Below are positions 23,203 to 38,200 of a DNA stretch of 64,000 nt, piece by piece. The stretch comes from Amia ocellicauda (Eukaryota > Chordata > Actinopteri > Amiiformes > Amiidae), in assembly GCF_036373705.1 (NCBI RefSeq), contig NC_089850.1, positions 48,759,548-48,823,547 of the forward strand, read 5' to 3'. Positions within the stretch are counted from its first letter, which is position 1, and each line of letters begins with the position of its first letter. The position numbers and the translations under genes were made by a program. Below the pieces are notes generated by a model. The model saw only the letters and a list, made by a program, of their open reading frames with translations, searched no databases and had not been told where the DNA came from.

Positions 23203-26200
23203 ATGGGGAGAAAGCTGTCTCTCTGGGCTCTGGCCTGCTTGATCGTGGCACTCCTGCCCTCTTGCACAGGTACGTCTGGCCCACATTTCATACATCGGCT
23301 GTGTGTTTGTATTGTTCTGTCTGCTGTAAGCTGCGTCCTACAAGGCCTCTGGAGTGTCTGGTTTCCCAGTTTATTTGTATTTATAAAATAGGACTTAAAA
23401 TATTGTCAGTTCCATTATGTAAAATGTTTGTTTTGAGACCTGCACAGTGGTATCTGATTATCCAGCTCTTAGTAAAAACACTTAGAGCAATATGCAAAGG
23501 CAATATCCATACTGCTCCCCTCTAGAAAGCATGCACACATTGTGTAATGTATAACTGATGACATTCAGTATAGCAAAGGGCCTATCAGCAGTAAAATATA
23601 TTGCATCATGAAACTGGTGAATGCATTTCATGATGCAGCGGTGAGGGGCCCGCTATGGCAGATGTCTGGTAAAGGAGCTTGCAGGGCTCAGTATTCGCAT
23701 TTGTACTAGTTTCTGTGCTTTTCTCCCCCCATGCAGATTCTGTAGCGGTTATGTCCGTGGACCTTGGCAGTGAGTGGATGAAAGTCGCTATTGTTAAACC
23801 CGGAGTGCCGATGGAGATTGCATTGAACAAGTAAGGAGTTGAATCCCTTAAGCACTGATCTTCAAGTCCAAGTTCACGAGTTCTGATGAGCAAGAGAAAG
23901 CGCTGTGGTTGTCTTCATTCAAAAGGGACTTAAATGGACTTAAAAGGGGTTAAATGCTGTTGCCAACAAGACAAACCACCACCACCACATACAAGTTGCT
24001 GTACCTCTGTTTCTGTGCCCCTGACACAATCTGTCTGTGTGATCCAGGGAGTCCAGGAGGAAAACACCAGTGGCCGTATGTCTGAAGGAAATGGAGCGTC
24101 TGTTTGGGGACGGAGCACTGGGAGTGGTAAGGATGGCTTGCTGGGCCCCTAGCCCTCCACATGGCAGGTGTACTCGGATATACAGTGAGGGGGGAAAAAA
24201 AAGTATTTTATCCCCTGCTGATTTTGTACGTTTGCCCACTGACAAAGAAATTATCAGTCTATAATTTTAATGGTAGGTGTATTTTAACAGTGAGAGACAG
24301 AATAACAACAAAAAAATCCAGAAAAACGCATTTCAAAAAAGTTATAAATTGATTTGCATGTTAATGAGGGAAATAAGTATTTGACCCCTTCGACTTAGTA
24401 CTTGGTGGCAAAACCCTTGTTGGCAATCACAGAGGTCAGACGTTTCTTGTAGTTGGCCACCAGGTTTGCACACATCTCAGGAGGGATTTTGTCCCACTCC
24501 TCTTTGCAGATCCTCTCCAAGTCATTAAGGTTTCGAGGCTGACGTTTGGCAACTCGAACATTCAGCTCCCTCCACAGATTTTCTATGGGATTAAGGTCTG
24601 GAGACTGGCTAGGCCACTCCAGGACCTTAATGTGCTTCTTCTTGAGCCACTCCTTTGTTGCCTTGGCTGTGTGTTTTGGGTCATTGTCATGCTGGAATAC
24701 CCATCCCCATCCCCATCCCCATCCCATTCAATGCCCTGGCTGAGGGAAGGAGGTTCTCACCCAAGATTTGATGGTACATGCCCCGTCCATCGTCCCTTTG
24801 ATGCGGTGCAGTTGTCTTGTCCCCTTCGCAGAAAAACACCCCCAAAGCATAATGTTTCCACCTCCATGTTTGACGGTGCGGATGGTGTTCTTGGGGTCAT
24901 TCCTCCTCCTCCAAACACGGCGAGTTGAGTTGATGCCAAAGAGCTCGATTTTGGTCTCATCTGACCACAACACTTTCACCCAGTTCTCCTCTGAATCATT
25001 CAGATGTTCATTGGCAAACTTCAGACGGGCCTGTACATGTGCTTTCTTGAGCAGGGGGACCTTGCGGGCGCTGCAGGATTTCAGTCCTTCACGGCGTAGT
25101 GTGTTACCAATTGTTGGAGCCCCAGACCGAGGGAGACTGACAGTTATTTTGTGTTTCTTCCATTTGCGAATAATCGCACCAACTGTTGTCACCTTCTCAT
25201 CAAGCTGCTTGGCGATGGTCTTGTAGCCCATTCCAACCTTGTGTAGGTCTACAATCTTGTCCCTGACATCCTTGGACAGCTCTTTGGTCTTGGCCATGGT
25301 GGAGAGTTTGGATTCTGATTGATTGATTGCTTCTGTGGACAGGTGTCTTTTATACAGGTAACGAGCTGAGATTAGGAGCACTCCCTTTAAGAGAGTGCTC
25401 CTAATCTCAGCTCGTTACCTGTATAAAAGACACCTGGAAGCCAGAAATCTTGCTGATTGATAGGGGATCAATTACTTATTTCCCTCATTAACATGCAAAT
25501 CAATTTATAACTTTTTTGAAATGCGTTTTTCTGGATTTTTTTGTTATTCTGTCTCTCACTGTTAAAATACACCTACCATTACAATTATAGACTGATCATT
25601 TCTTTGTCAGTAGGCAAACGTACAAAATCAGCAGGGGATCAAATACTTTTTTCCCTCACTGTAAACCTCCATTCAAAATACAAAATTTAATTGGGTAGAC
25701 AAACCTAATAACTGAAAAATAAAACCTGTATTTATTTATTTATTTATTTATTTGTCTCTGCCCAGTCCGTGAAGACCCCTAGGCTTGTGTACCGCTACAT
25801 CCAGGACCTGCTGGGCAAGTCAGTGGACAACCCCCAGGTGGCGCTATACCAGAAACGCTTCCCAGAGCACCAGCTGGAGAAGGATGAGAGCCGTGGCACT
25901 GTGCTCTTCAAATACAGCGAGTGAGTCTTTTGCACCCTGCCCTGCCCATCACCCCTGTCCTGGCTCTCCTTGGAAAGTGACAGGATTGCCGCTGATCCCT
26001 GGGTTTTTAGTGACCTGCGAGCTGTCTTTGCCAGTAGTTTCCCCTTCCCTTTCACTGGCTGAAGAGCCTCTACAGTAGTGTGGTAACTTCTCCCAGTCTG
26101 GTGTATCTGACTGTGTGTTGTTTGCAGTGAGCTGCTGTACTCCCCTGAGGAGGTGCTGGGGATGGTGCTGAACTACTCTCGAACTCTGGCCCAGGACTTT

Positions 26201-29200
26201 GCAGGTTAGTACCTCACTAATCGATTAAAGATGTTGCATGTGGCCAAACCTTCCCTCCCCTCTGCCCTGTATTCCCTTTGTGAGACAGCTTCAGTGCCCC
26301 CAGAATGAGGCTGGTGAAGGCCTAACGCTGAGGTTCTTCCTCATCCACAGAGCAGCCCATTAAGGACGCTGTGATCACCGTGCCAGCCTTTTTCAATCAG
26401 GCGGAGCGCAGGGCAGTCCTGCAGGCTGCACAGATGGCCGACCTGAAGGTCCTTCAGCTCATCAACGACAACACTGCTGTGGCCCTGAACTATGGTGTTT
26501 TTAGAAGGAAAGACATCAACAGCACTGCGCAGGTACCTGCTGGCCCACTGGGGTATTCATTTCAGCTGTTTCATTTCGATGTGAAAACACTGGAAACTGT
26601 AGAAAGCGGAGCTCACAGCAGCCATTCCATTCCATTCATATTTTTATTTGGGATTTGGGAGAAATGTTGTCCGTAGTTTATAGAATAAAACAAAACCCAA
26701 TTTTAATTTAATTTAATTAATTTTACCCAAACGCATACCTATAAATAGTAAAACCAGAGAAACTGATAATGTTGCAGTGGTCTCTTAATTTTTCCCAGAA
26801 CTGTATATATAAAGAATAGTAGTCATATCCAGGCAACAGGAGATGATTAGGACACTGAGCGCACAATTATGGACTTTTATTTAGATAAAAATTATAATAA
26901 AACGTATGATGCTTTTCATGTATTGCTTGACTTGCCCAAACAAAACTAGCCCATAGGGGCCAGTGCCAGAGCCCCTGTGTTCCCTGCAGTGTCAATCACA
27001 GGCTGAAGTGTGCATGTCTCTGCAGAACGTGATGTTCTATGACATGGGTTCGAGTAGCACTGTGGCCACCATCGTGACATATCAGACGACGAAGACCAAG
27101 GATTCTGGCACGCAGCCCCAGCTACAGATCCGGGGAGTGGGGTGAGTCTGTCAGTCTGTCATGGGGATGGGCTGGCTCTACCTCGCATCATTAGTTGACC
27201 GTGCAAATGATGTTTAAGCAGTCATGTGAAAATTCAATGGGAATGCAGGTCTATGCAGTTTCCCCTACTCATCCTTCCTTGAGCGTCAACACTTAATCAA
27301 GAAACATTGCCATGCTACACCCTCTGTGCTGTTCCTTTCCCCTATGCCCTTCCTTTTGCTCACAGCTGCCGTTATCCCGGCGCAGGTTTGACCGGACACT
27401 GGGTGGGTTCGAGATGGAGCTGCGCCTGCGGGACCACCTGGCCGGCCTGTTCAACCAGCAGAAGAAGACTGACAAGGACGTGCGGGAGAACGTGAGGGCC
27501 ATGGCCAAGCTGCTGAAGGAGGCGCAGAGGCTGAAGACCGTGCTGAGTGCCAACGCAGACCACATGGCCCAGGTGACACAGAGAGGGCTGCGGCGAGGGC
27601 ATAGTCTCCCGATCACTGCTGGGGGGGAAATTACCTCCTGCAGTCTGACTGAGGGAGACAATTGTGGTTTTTCGCCACACAGTGGCAGGAGTGTGTGAGC
27701 GAGTCTGCCGTGTGTGCCCCAGTGCATTGGGATTTGGAGGGATTTGAAGGTGTAGGATGCACAATCTGTAAAGTATGTGTTCTTTTGGTGTGTTGTCAAT
27801 GTGTGGAGAGCAGTATGGCCTGTTCTCTGTACTACTGTAACCAAGCTGGTCAGTGCGTGTGTGCAGTTTGTGTCCGTTTCAGCATCTGATTGGTGCATGT
27901 GTCGTCCTGCTCAGGTGGAGGGGCTCTTGGATGACATAGACTTCAAGTCTCGTGTGACTCGTGCGGAGTTTGAGGAGCTGTGTGCCGACCTGTTCGACCG
28001 GGTGCCGAGCCCAGTGCAGCAGGCGCTCAGTGCGGCCGAGATGTCCATGGTGAGTTCAGTCAGTGCTCTGCAGAATTACTATGCACGGTTATGTTAAACA
28101 TTTGCTAACCGGGGTATGACATTGACTAGCAATACCTCCTTTATCAGCGATTTGTGGAAACTATAATAGGAACATGATTTGCAGAATGTTACATCTGAAG
28201 TAAAACTATGCTAAAATACTGCCAGTGAGATTCCTGTATATTAAAACATGAAAACATGTTTAGGATTCAGGCAGAGGGAGGTGTCCAGATCTTCGTGATG
28301 GATTTATTGTTTATATTTCTTTTGCGTCTGTCTAGGATGAGATTGAGCAGGTAATCCTTGTTGGGGGGGGCACACGGGTGCCCAAAGTCCAGGAAGTCCT
28401 GCTGAAGGCTGTGGGCAAGTGAGTGATAGCTGTGTGTGTGGTGTGTGTGTGTGGCAGGGGAGGGGGTTATTGCTCAGTGTGTGCATGCATGATCATGAGA
28501 GTGCTGTCACTCAGTGTGTTTTTTGTGTATTGCAGGGAGGAGCTAGGGAAGAACATCAATGCAGATGAGGCGGCGGCAATGGGGGCGGTGTACCAGGCAG
28601 CCGCTCTGAGCAAGGCCTTCAAGGTCAAGCCCTTCCTCGTCCGAGATGCCGCCATCTACCCCATACAGGTGAGGGGAGAGCTGACACTCTCGGCACTTCA
28701 GTCTGAACAAAACCAGCGAGTGACTTCCTTTAGTTGTCAGGAAGGACTTGGTTTCCATTGAGTAATACAACCATTTGACTGAGATAGCGATGGTGCCAAG
28801 ATGACAAACGCTCTCCTCTTCCCTCAGGTGGAGTTCACGCGTGAGATGGAGGAGGACAGCGGCAGCGTGAAGAGCCTGAAGCACAACAAGCGTGTGCTGT
28901 TCCAGCGCATGGCCCCCTACCCCCAGCGCAAGGTCATCACCTTCAACCGCTACAGCGATGACTTCCTGTTCTACGTCAACTATGGAGATGTCAGCTTCCT
29001 TGGTGCTGAAGGCCTAAGGTAGGCTACACCCCCCTATTTTTCCAGCTCTGTTTTGTGGTTTTGTCTCACACACTTGCATACACTGACAAACCAAACAGGA
29101 GAGCAGGGAAGAGCTTTCATATGAAAAGGGGGCAGTTGTTCTTGCCAGTTGGCCCATTCCCCAAATGGGACTTTAGAAACCCCAACTTCCCAGCGTTTCT

Positions 29201-32200
29201 TGGGATATAAGCATCTGTCGCAAGACAATTGTTAGCGTGTTCATTAGTCGATTTTTTTTTTTTTTTTTTTTTTTTTCCCTGATTTTAATTCTCAATGCTG
29301 TTGGCCTGGCTCCTTAGGGCGTTCGGCTCCCTGAACTTGACCACTGTGAAGCTAACTGGGGTGGGCAGCAGTTTCAGGAAGCATGAGGAGGCAGAGTCCA
29401 AGGGCATCAAGGCACACTTCAACATGGACGAGAGCGGTGTGCTCTCGCTGGACCGGGTGAGTGTCTGATTTCCCCTCGCCACCCCCGCACCTCTCCAAGT
29501 GGCTGTGTAGAGACCGCTGCTGCTAAATGAAGATACAGATGTGTAGATTTCAGCTGTAGGCCTTTCTGATCTTCCACATTAACATCCTATTCATTGTAAT
29601 GCATCCAGTTGCATTGTACCTAGACCTAGAAGCCACAGTGCTGTTGTAGAAGTGACAAAAACGTGGCTTACAGAAAATGATGGGGATAAATACAAGTCGA
29701 AAGGATACACACACTGTAGGAGGGACAGGCAAAATCGAAGAGGTGGTGGGGTTGCATTATATGTGAAAAACGACATTGAGGCAAAAGAACTCAAATTAGA
29801 TCCCAGTAACAGAACAGAATCTTTGTGGGTCAAACGTTTGATTAAAAGATCCGGAGGATTAGTGGTAGGAGTGTGTTACAGACCACCCAACTCAGATATT
29901 CGGAAAGATGTTGCATTGTACAGTGTAATCAGGATTGTATGTAGCAAGGATGTGGCTGTTATAATGGGGGGATTTCAATTCCCCAAACATAGACTGGGAA
30001 AGTCCAGTTGGGACTACAGAAGCAGAAATTGAAATGGTTGAGATGGTAAATGACTGCTTTCTAACTCAATTTGTCAGGGAACCAACCAGAGAGTGCATGC
30101 ATTGACTTGATCTTTTCAAATGACCAAGATAGTCAGAGGTACACTAGTTAGAGAATATGGTTAGCTTTGAGGCATACTTTCAAAAAACAAGGACCAAGTT
30201 TAAAACCATGGTCTACAATTTTTGACAAGCAAACCTTGAAGGTATGAGATGGCACACTGGATACAGATTCAGTTGAAAATGGATGGTTATATTTTAAGCA
30301 TATACTACTTGAGACTCAGGAGAAATTTGCACCAAGACTTTAATAGTTTAATAGAAGTATACAAAAAAAATTGTGTTGTATAGCGCATAGAGACCAAACA
30401 AAATACAAAGCATATGTTGAACTGCAAAGAGATGTTAAGAAAGGGATCAGGAAAGCAAAGAGGGAAATAGCTCTTGCAGCTAAAACTAATGCAAAGAGCT
30501 TTTTTCAATACTACAATGGCAAGAGGTCAATAAAGGAGGACGTGAAACGGATAAAGGACAAAAATTAATCACTGTGTAAAAAAAATCTTAGAAAACAAAC
30601 GAGATGTGGCAAATATTCTAAATGAGTATTTCAGAGGTTTTTACAGAAGAAAAAAGATAACATGCCACAGGTTAACAACCAGTCCAGTCAAACCCTAAGA
30701 GAGATCAGGATAAATGAGGAGGAGGTACTAAAGGGACTAGCAGAATTTAAAAACAATCAAACCACCTGGGCCAGATGGTATATTTCCAACAGTACTTAAA
30801 GAAATAAGGGAAATTATGTATAGGTTGCTAACTCAAATATTCCAAATGACACATAGAACAGGGGATGTGCCAACTGACTGGAAGAGGGCCAATGTCATAC
30901 CAATCCACAAGAAAGGGGACAAAACTGAGCAAGGAAATTACAGACCAATCGGTCTCGCCTGCATTACTTATTATTAGACGGAGCATCTTAATGAAACCCA
31001 TATTCTTGGAGATAGTCAACATGGGTTTAGACGAGGCAGATCATGTCTTGCTAATGTATTAGAATTTTTTGAACATGCAACTGCAGCTGTAGATCGTGTG
31101 AAAGCATATGATATGATATACTTAGATTTCCAAAAAGCTTTTGATAAGGTTCCACACCAAAGACTGATCCTCAAATTGGAAGCTGTAGGCATTCAGGGTA
31201 ATGTAAGTAGATGGATTAAGAACTGGTTGATGTCTAGGAAACGGAGGGTGTCGATTAGAGGAATTGCTTCTAACTGGAGTGAGGTTGTTAGTGGAGTTCC
31301 ACAGGGATCAGTACTAGGGCCTTTGCTTTTTCTAATCTATATTAATGATATAGTATCCTTGGATCACTTAGTTATTAATGGACCCCAAACGTGCACGATG
31401 GGTCGAATGGCCTCCTCTTGTTTGTAAACTTTGTTATTATGTTCTGTTTATAAATGTATACATGTTAGCATTTTAAATACCTTGAAGTCTCCCTCGATAA
31501 AGGCATTTGCCGAGTGATTGTCGAGGTGTGTTCTTTGTACTCTTCTGAATGCTTTCTTGACCACAAATGAGGGTGGGCCTAAAGGCTGGGTGTGTTTGTG
31601 TGTTGGCAGGTGGAGTCGGTGTTTGAGACTGTAGTGGAAGAAAAAGAGGAGGAGTCCACCCTGACAAGTAAGTTCATCAGAGGATCAAGAATGAGTACAA
31701 TTGAGTATTGCGATTTCAGCTTTTATAACCAAGGTCTTGTTTGGGACATAGATGTTTGGGAGATGGCTTTTCATTTCATTTCACTTGCACACAACAGGAT
31801 TGTAATACAGGTCCACAATCCCTTATCTACTGTTCCAAAATTCGAAAAGCTCCGAAAACTGAACGTGTCCATTGTCTCTGCACTCCTAGCAGTCACACGT
31901 GTCTCAGGTGTTCTCTGATGTATGGTTTGCTTTTTTGAAGCTTTGTTTTATTGAATGTATAAGTTTGACATTTTTATTGAACATTCGTAGAAAAAATATT
32001 TTGCATACAGGGTTCTGCCACAGACTGTGCTGGGGTGTTACCGTTATATACTGTACTACCTTTTGTGAACCTGTATTTACTTATTCTTTTGTTTATGTAC
32101 ATCCTGTTTCTTTCAGTTTTGCAAAATTAGTTTTATTTATGTTTTCCAGAACTTGGAAACACCATTTCCAGCCTGTTCGGAGGAGGGAGCTCGGAGCCTA

Positions 32201-35200
32201 AAGCCAATGTCTCTGAGCCTGTTCAGGTACAGATGCAGGGCTTCACTCCCAACACCCAGTTGGCCTGAATTAGTTTAACTTGGCAGGACACTCTCAAAAC
32301 GCTGCAAGTTCGTTGGCACAGAATTAATATACAGTGGGGCTTAACCTCACCAATTCCATGTACATGAACTGCTGGATTTGAATAACCTGTTACCCAGTGG
32401 CGAACTGTGCCTATCAGGACCCCCCCCCCAAAAAAAATAATCACTAACTGAAAATAAGGGGCGTCCCTGGTCATTTTTCTGCTTTAGGCTTTAGCCATGG
32501 AGGCAGTCAGTTTATGAACAACAATTATTAAACAAGTGTGTAGAAACAAAATGCAACCAGTTCAACGAGATGCAACACTGTAGCCAAACCAGCTATAATA
32601 ATTCAGTTTCATTTACCAATGACGTTCACTTGAAGATGAAATCCATCCTCCTGTCTTTTTGGATGAATTTTTCAATAACCCGGTCATAAAGCTGATCACT
32701 GGTTTTCAGATCCAAGAGAACTTGCTTTTCAATAGCTATGGAAGCTAATGCAGAGAGTCGGGATTGTCCTGTTATGTTCCTCACATAAGTTTTTATCCGT
32801 CTGAGGGCGGAAAATGGCCTTTCCACGGATGCAGTGGTGACGGGGATCGTTAAAACTAAACATGTTAGTGCATATAGCTGATGCATGCTGTCAGAGTCTT
32901 CTACGCTGGAAAAAGAGGAGGAGGTCAGATGGGTTCTTTCCCTGAAAATCGGTCATAGAATACATCACACAGTTCTGTTTTCAGCCGTGGCAAGTCAAAG
33001 TGCGGCCCATAGCTGTCTGCCAGGCTTGAGAAGGCAGTTTCAGGGAATGCAGTCTTAAAGCTGGTGAACTGTTGGGGGTCCAGAAGGGAAAGGAATGAAA
33101 GTTTTTTGTGATCTTTAAACCGATTTTGCACTTGATTTTAAAATATTGTCAAGAATGTCATCGTGCAGCTTCTTGTAGTGTGAGCGAGAATCTCCGTGGG
33201 CTCTCCGTCCAATTGGCACGCCGGTGTTCTGCACAGTCTCGTTATATATGTGATCAAAACATTCCCTCTGCCTCTCAATGCAAACCCAAAACTCCTCCAC
33301 CCTGGCCATACAAAACTGCATGTCAAATTACTTATTCTGTAAAATGTCAAAGAGCACATCTGCATGTGCAAACAGTTCGTTAAAAGTTGAAAGCAAAATG
33401 CAAAATTCAAAGTTGCCCAGGTTTGATATGTAGCCATCAGCACTGTGCATGGCAGCACCTTCAAACTCATCATGGTGGTCAACAATGTACTCGAACAGAT
33501 CTTTAAGCGCATCTTTCCTTTCAAATACAGTGCACACCAATCTTGATGCAAAATTCCACCTGGTTGGTGCTACTCGTGGCAGTCACTTCTGACATATTTC
33601 CTCAAGCAGCTGTGTTCGTTTTGGCGATCTAGAAAAGAACGCAGCCAGGCCAGAAAGGTGTGAGAAGAAAAAATAGACCATGCAACAATTTTGCTACACA
33701 TTGAAATAAAACCAAATTAAGGGCATGTGCATAGCAGTATATGAAAAGCACCTGTGGGATCTTTTCCTTCACCTTGGCTTGGACTCTGTTCAGCACCGAG
33801 GCCATAACGGCAGCGCCGTCATAGCACTGGGCTACAAGTTTTTCCATGCATCCTCCAAGAACCCAAGGGCCAGGGCTGCTATGTCCTCTGCCCGTTTACT
33901 CCCTGTCACATCTTCAAATTTGATGACCCTCTCTTTTACGCCACTGTCCGTTACAAAACGAAGAACAAGCGATAGCTGTGCAGTATTGCTGACATCTGAT
34001 GTTTCATCCAGCATTAAAGCTACAAAGGGTGCTTTATTTCTTTGATGGTCTCACCCATCACATCGGCAACAGCACTTATCAAGTCGTTCTGTATTTGACT
34101 TGAGGTTCCAATAAACACTTTGGAAGTGGACAGATAGTAGTGCAAGTCTGGATCATATTCCACTAAAAATGATAATAGCTCCAGGTAATTACCACGATTC
34201 GCTGATTCTCTGCCCTCGTCATGGCCCCTGAAAGGTAACTCCTGTTTCCCAAGGAAAATCACACAGTGGATCAGACATTTCACCTTTTCGTTGTGCATTG
34301 TCATTTCTCTCAGTCTCTGTTCGTCCAGCTGTAGATCAATCCTTGTGTCTCCAAAAGTTTTCAAGGTAATCGTTGCCTTAAGATGACCTGCCGTGTTTTG
34401 GTGTTTTTGTACAGCCTTAGTTAAGCTAAGATTATTGTAGCCTTTCCAATTCCACTCACCCTTGTCGGTCCCAAAAAACAAGCACTCGCAGCAGTAGAGC
34501 CTCTTGTGTTGAACTGAGCCTGTAATGCAAGTGTATCATTCCCAGTTGCTAGCCTGAAAATGTCGAACATATCCCGCTTTTGCCGGTTGATTGAGCTGGA
34601 GATGTTCGGGCGTTGGGAGGCCTTTTTTAACAATGTCCATCTTTTCATTAAACTGTAATCTTGAAAAGAGCACTGATAATAAATCCGCGACAATATCATC
34701 TTCACCTGCGACAATATCATATCCCCCTGCTGCATCAATATCATCTCCACCTGTTGCCATTTTCGACGTCGGCTATCAATTGCTAGTTAGCAACACTAAG
34801 CTGGGTCTCGTGACGTAGGCAGGTCTTCTAGAATACACTGGAAATCTGAAACAATATGCCCATTGGCTACAAATCCAAATATGATTGGTTGATCAAATTG
34901 TCAATCCAAACGTACACTCATTCCGTTTAATGGTCAGGGCATTCTATCAAGGAAATGGAATACCCTGGATGGAAGATATTCTCCCCAGAGACTCCATAGA
35001 AAAATATCTGATTGGTGAATTTTTTCCCAACACAAAATCACTCAAATGAGCAGTGCATGAACAGAAAACAACAAACAAGTCGGCAGAATTTTATTTTATT
35101 TTATTTATAGAATTAATCACATACATTTTTTATTTTTTCATCTGAGGATTCCAGGACCTTCTCTGAATACCTTGAAGGCCCTGACAGTTCGCCACTGCTG

Positions 35201-35229
35201 TTACCTGTGTTTTGTGTGTCTTTTTTAAA

Positions 35230-35264
<35 letters not shown>

Positions 35265-38200
35265 GTATATATATATATATTATTATTATTTTTTTTAAAT
35301 AAAGGATGAGGATGAGAGCACAGCTGAGGCCGGGAAAGAGGAAGAGGAGCAGCAGGTCCCAAAGGAGGACAAGGCTGCCCCTGGAGAGGAGAAGCAGGAG
35401 ACTGGGGAGCAAGCTGAAACCGAGCCCCAGGCTGAGGAGGAGAAGCCAGAGATGGAGAAGGAGGGGGAGAAGCCGGAGGAGAAGCTGGAGTCACAGGTAA
35501 GAGATGCAAGTTCTTCTGCAGTAACTGAACTCTTACAAAGTAAGTGTTGCTTTTCTTCCCCTAATGCTTTTTTGGAAAACTTCAGATCTAGAATAAGATT
35601 CCAACTTTAAATCCCATTGTCTACACTTTTTTGTTTTGGTCATGATTTCCATTAAGTAGTATCTTTGTTCCCATAAGGGATTACAATTGATTAAGATTAT
35701 ATACTGCCTTGTAAATCAGTGTTTCATATTGAACTTTTTCTTCTACAGGATAAAAACGGAGAGAGTGCAGGAAAGGAGGGGGAAGAGAAGAAGCCAATGG
35801 AGGAAGGAGGGAAGCCGGAGGAGGAGGAGGAGGGGAAGAAGGCCAAGCCCCAGAAGAAGTCCAAGATTTCAGAGGAGATTGGGGTGGAGCTGCAGGTGAA
35901 TGACGTCTCCAACCCCAGCGTGGAGCAGATCGAGTCCTCCAAGAAGAAGTAAGGCTCTCGCTCGCTGGGGACATGACTCGTATCATATCATTTATATATG
36001 TCCCGAAAGGTACATTTTTGACCTTTTTGAAGGTTCAAAGCATTGTTGGTGCTCATTTGCATAGTTTATAGACATCGCATTCGCTACTGATTTGAATGAG
36101 AAATCCAACTTTTTTTTACAGGTAATCCTACATAAACAAAATAACTTATTATAAATTACGAGGGCATGTTTGATCTCAATGGTTTATGTATGGGTATTGC
36201 ACCTTACTCATAAACAATGTGCGGTGACGTATGCATGTTAACTTTTATTCAATACAGAAACAAAAGTGTTGGACATGGCAAATCTGTGTAAAATCCTTGA
36301 TGAATATACCCCGGTGTTCAGTAACCTTTAAAAAAAAAAAAAAAAAAAAAAAACTTGACACCGGAAACACTGTAACCTTAACATTTGGGTTAACTATAAG
36401 AGACTGCCTTCAGTGCAGTTTTTCAACATATTTCTGATGTATAATAATGCTAGGCCAACTGCAAAGTTGCACAGTTAGTACAGAGCTGCATACAAAACAC
36501 AAGATCATCTCCAGCACGCTGCTTTTAGTTCATTGCAATTTTACCCATCAGCCTAATTTAAAAAAATGCATAATTAAAACTTACGTTGGTTAAATGATCC
36601 CAGAGATTTTGTTCCTCCGTGATTATATCAATTTTCAGTTGCACAGTTTACATTAATCTTTTTGGGGGTCTTCTTTGCATTTAGCAGAAAACTCCAAACT
36701 GCAGATGTTTTTCGAAACATTTGTTTTAAGTTTCCATATTGCACAACACTTTTCTGTAAATATGGCAGATGAAGAATAACGCAGAGTGGTCCACAGGCAT
36801 GCTGGCAGGTGGAGGGTATAGTATCTTTCAGAAGAAAAAAAGATTATCTATCAGTGTAATTGTATAGTTTCAAAATACATTTTTAAATCTGGTTCAATGT
36901 CACGACAGTGACACTGGATGGGCTTTTTATGACGTTTTCGAACTTGGTTATATTCAGCCACTGTTTTAATTTAGATAAGCTATGAGGGACATCTGAAGTA
37001 TGGTTTAGTATTATAACACTTGCAGAGGCTTCCAAGGAGTAGACCCACCTCATCATTGCGGGTGCAACAACAACTAATTTTATTGCTGCAGTGCACACTG
37101 GTCTCTGGGACTGCACACGCACACATTGACTTGTTCTTCCACTTCCCTTCACCTTTTATGTCCTCTCCCTACAATCCTCCCCACCGCTCAGCCTTCACCC
37201 CATTAACTCTTTACTGGATGCGGTTTAAAAATAAAAAATCAATTTGTCACGCGACAAACCTTAGGTTTGTAAAACCTCTGAAGGTCTGGAGAGCGAACAA
37301 ATATTCAAACCTTCAAAAACAGCCCTAATATATATTATATTACACCACACATTTGCCTGCTGTATGAGAAGTGCCTTTTTGAGTGGTGTGTGGACAGGCT
37401 GTAGACTCACTGCGATGTCCGTCTCCCCTTAGGCTGCAGGATCTGACAGACCGGGATCTGGAGAAGCAGGAGAGAGAGAAGACCCTCAACAGCCTGGAGG
37501 CCTTTATCTTTGAGACGCAGGTACTGAGCACTGCCCACCTGAGGGGTGGAAATATCCTGTAACAGTGTCTGTACGTCCTCAATCCTCTGCCCCATAAGGC
37601 TACAGACTGTTGTAATGGCAATAATTTGTCTTTCCCCCCAATTACTCCAGGACAAGCTGTACCAGGAGGAGTACCAGGTGGTGGTGGCGGAGGAGGAGAG
37701 GGAGCAGATCACTGCCAAGCTGTCCGATGCATCCAGCTGGATGGACGAGGAGGGCTACTCGGCGGGTACCAAGCAGCTGAAGGATAAGCTGGCGGAGCTG
37801 CGGAAGCTGTGCAGGGCCATGTTCTTCCGGGTGGAGGAGCGCAGGAAGTGGCCTGACCGCCTTGCTGCCCTGGACAGCATGCTCAACCACTCCAGCTTAT
37901 TCCTCAAGTGAGGTCCAGGGCATGGCACCAGCCCCTCCTTTCTCCCTATTCCTCCCTTTCTTCTGCTCCTCTGTGCCTCATGTCTTAGTTTAATTTGTAG
38001 GCTGGCTTGCATCTTATAATACGGGAGGGTCTGATTTAACAGCAGTAAATGGAGGTGTTGTGTGCAGCTGATGCCAGGCAGGATCTTAACATGGTTGGTG
38101 TTCTGTGCGGTGGTGGCAGGGCCTGTTGGTCTAACCTGTTTTTGTCCTGCAGGGGTGCCAGACTCATTCCTGAGGATGACCAGATCTTCACAGAGGTGGA

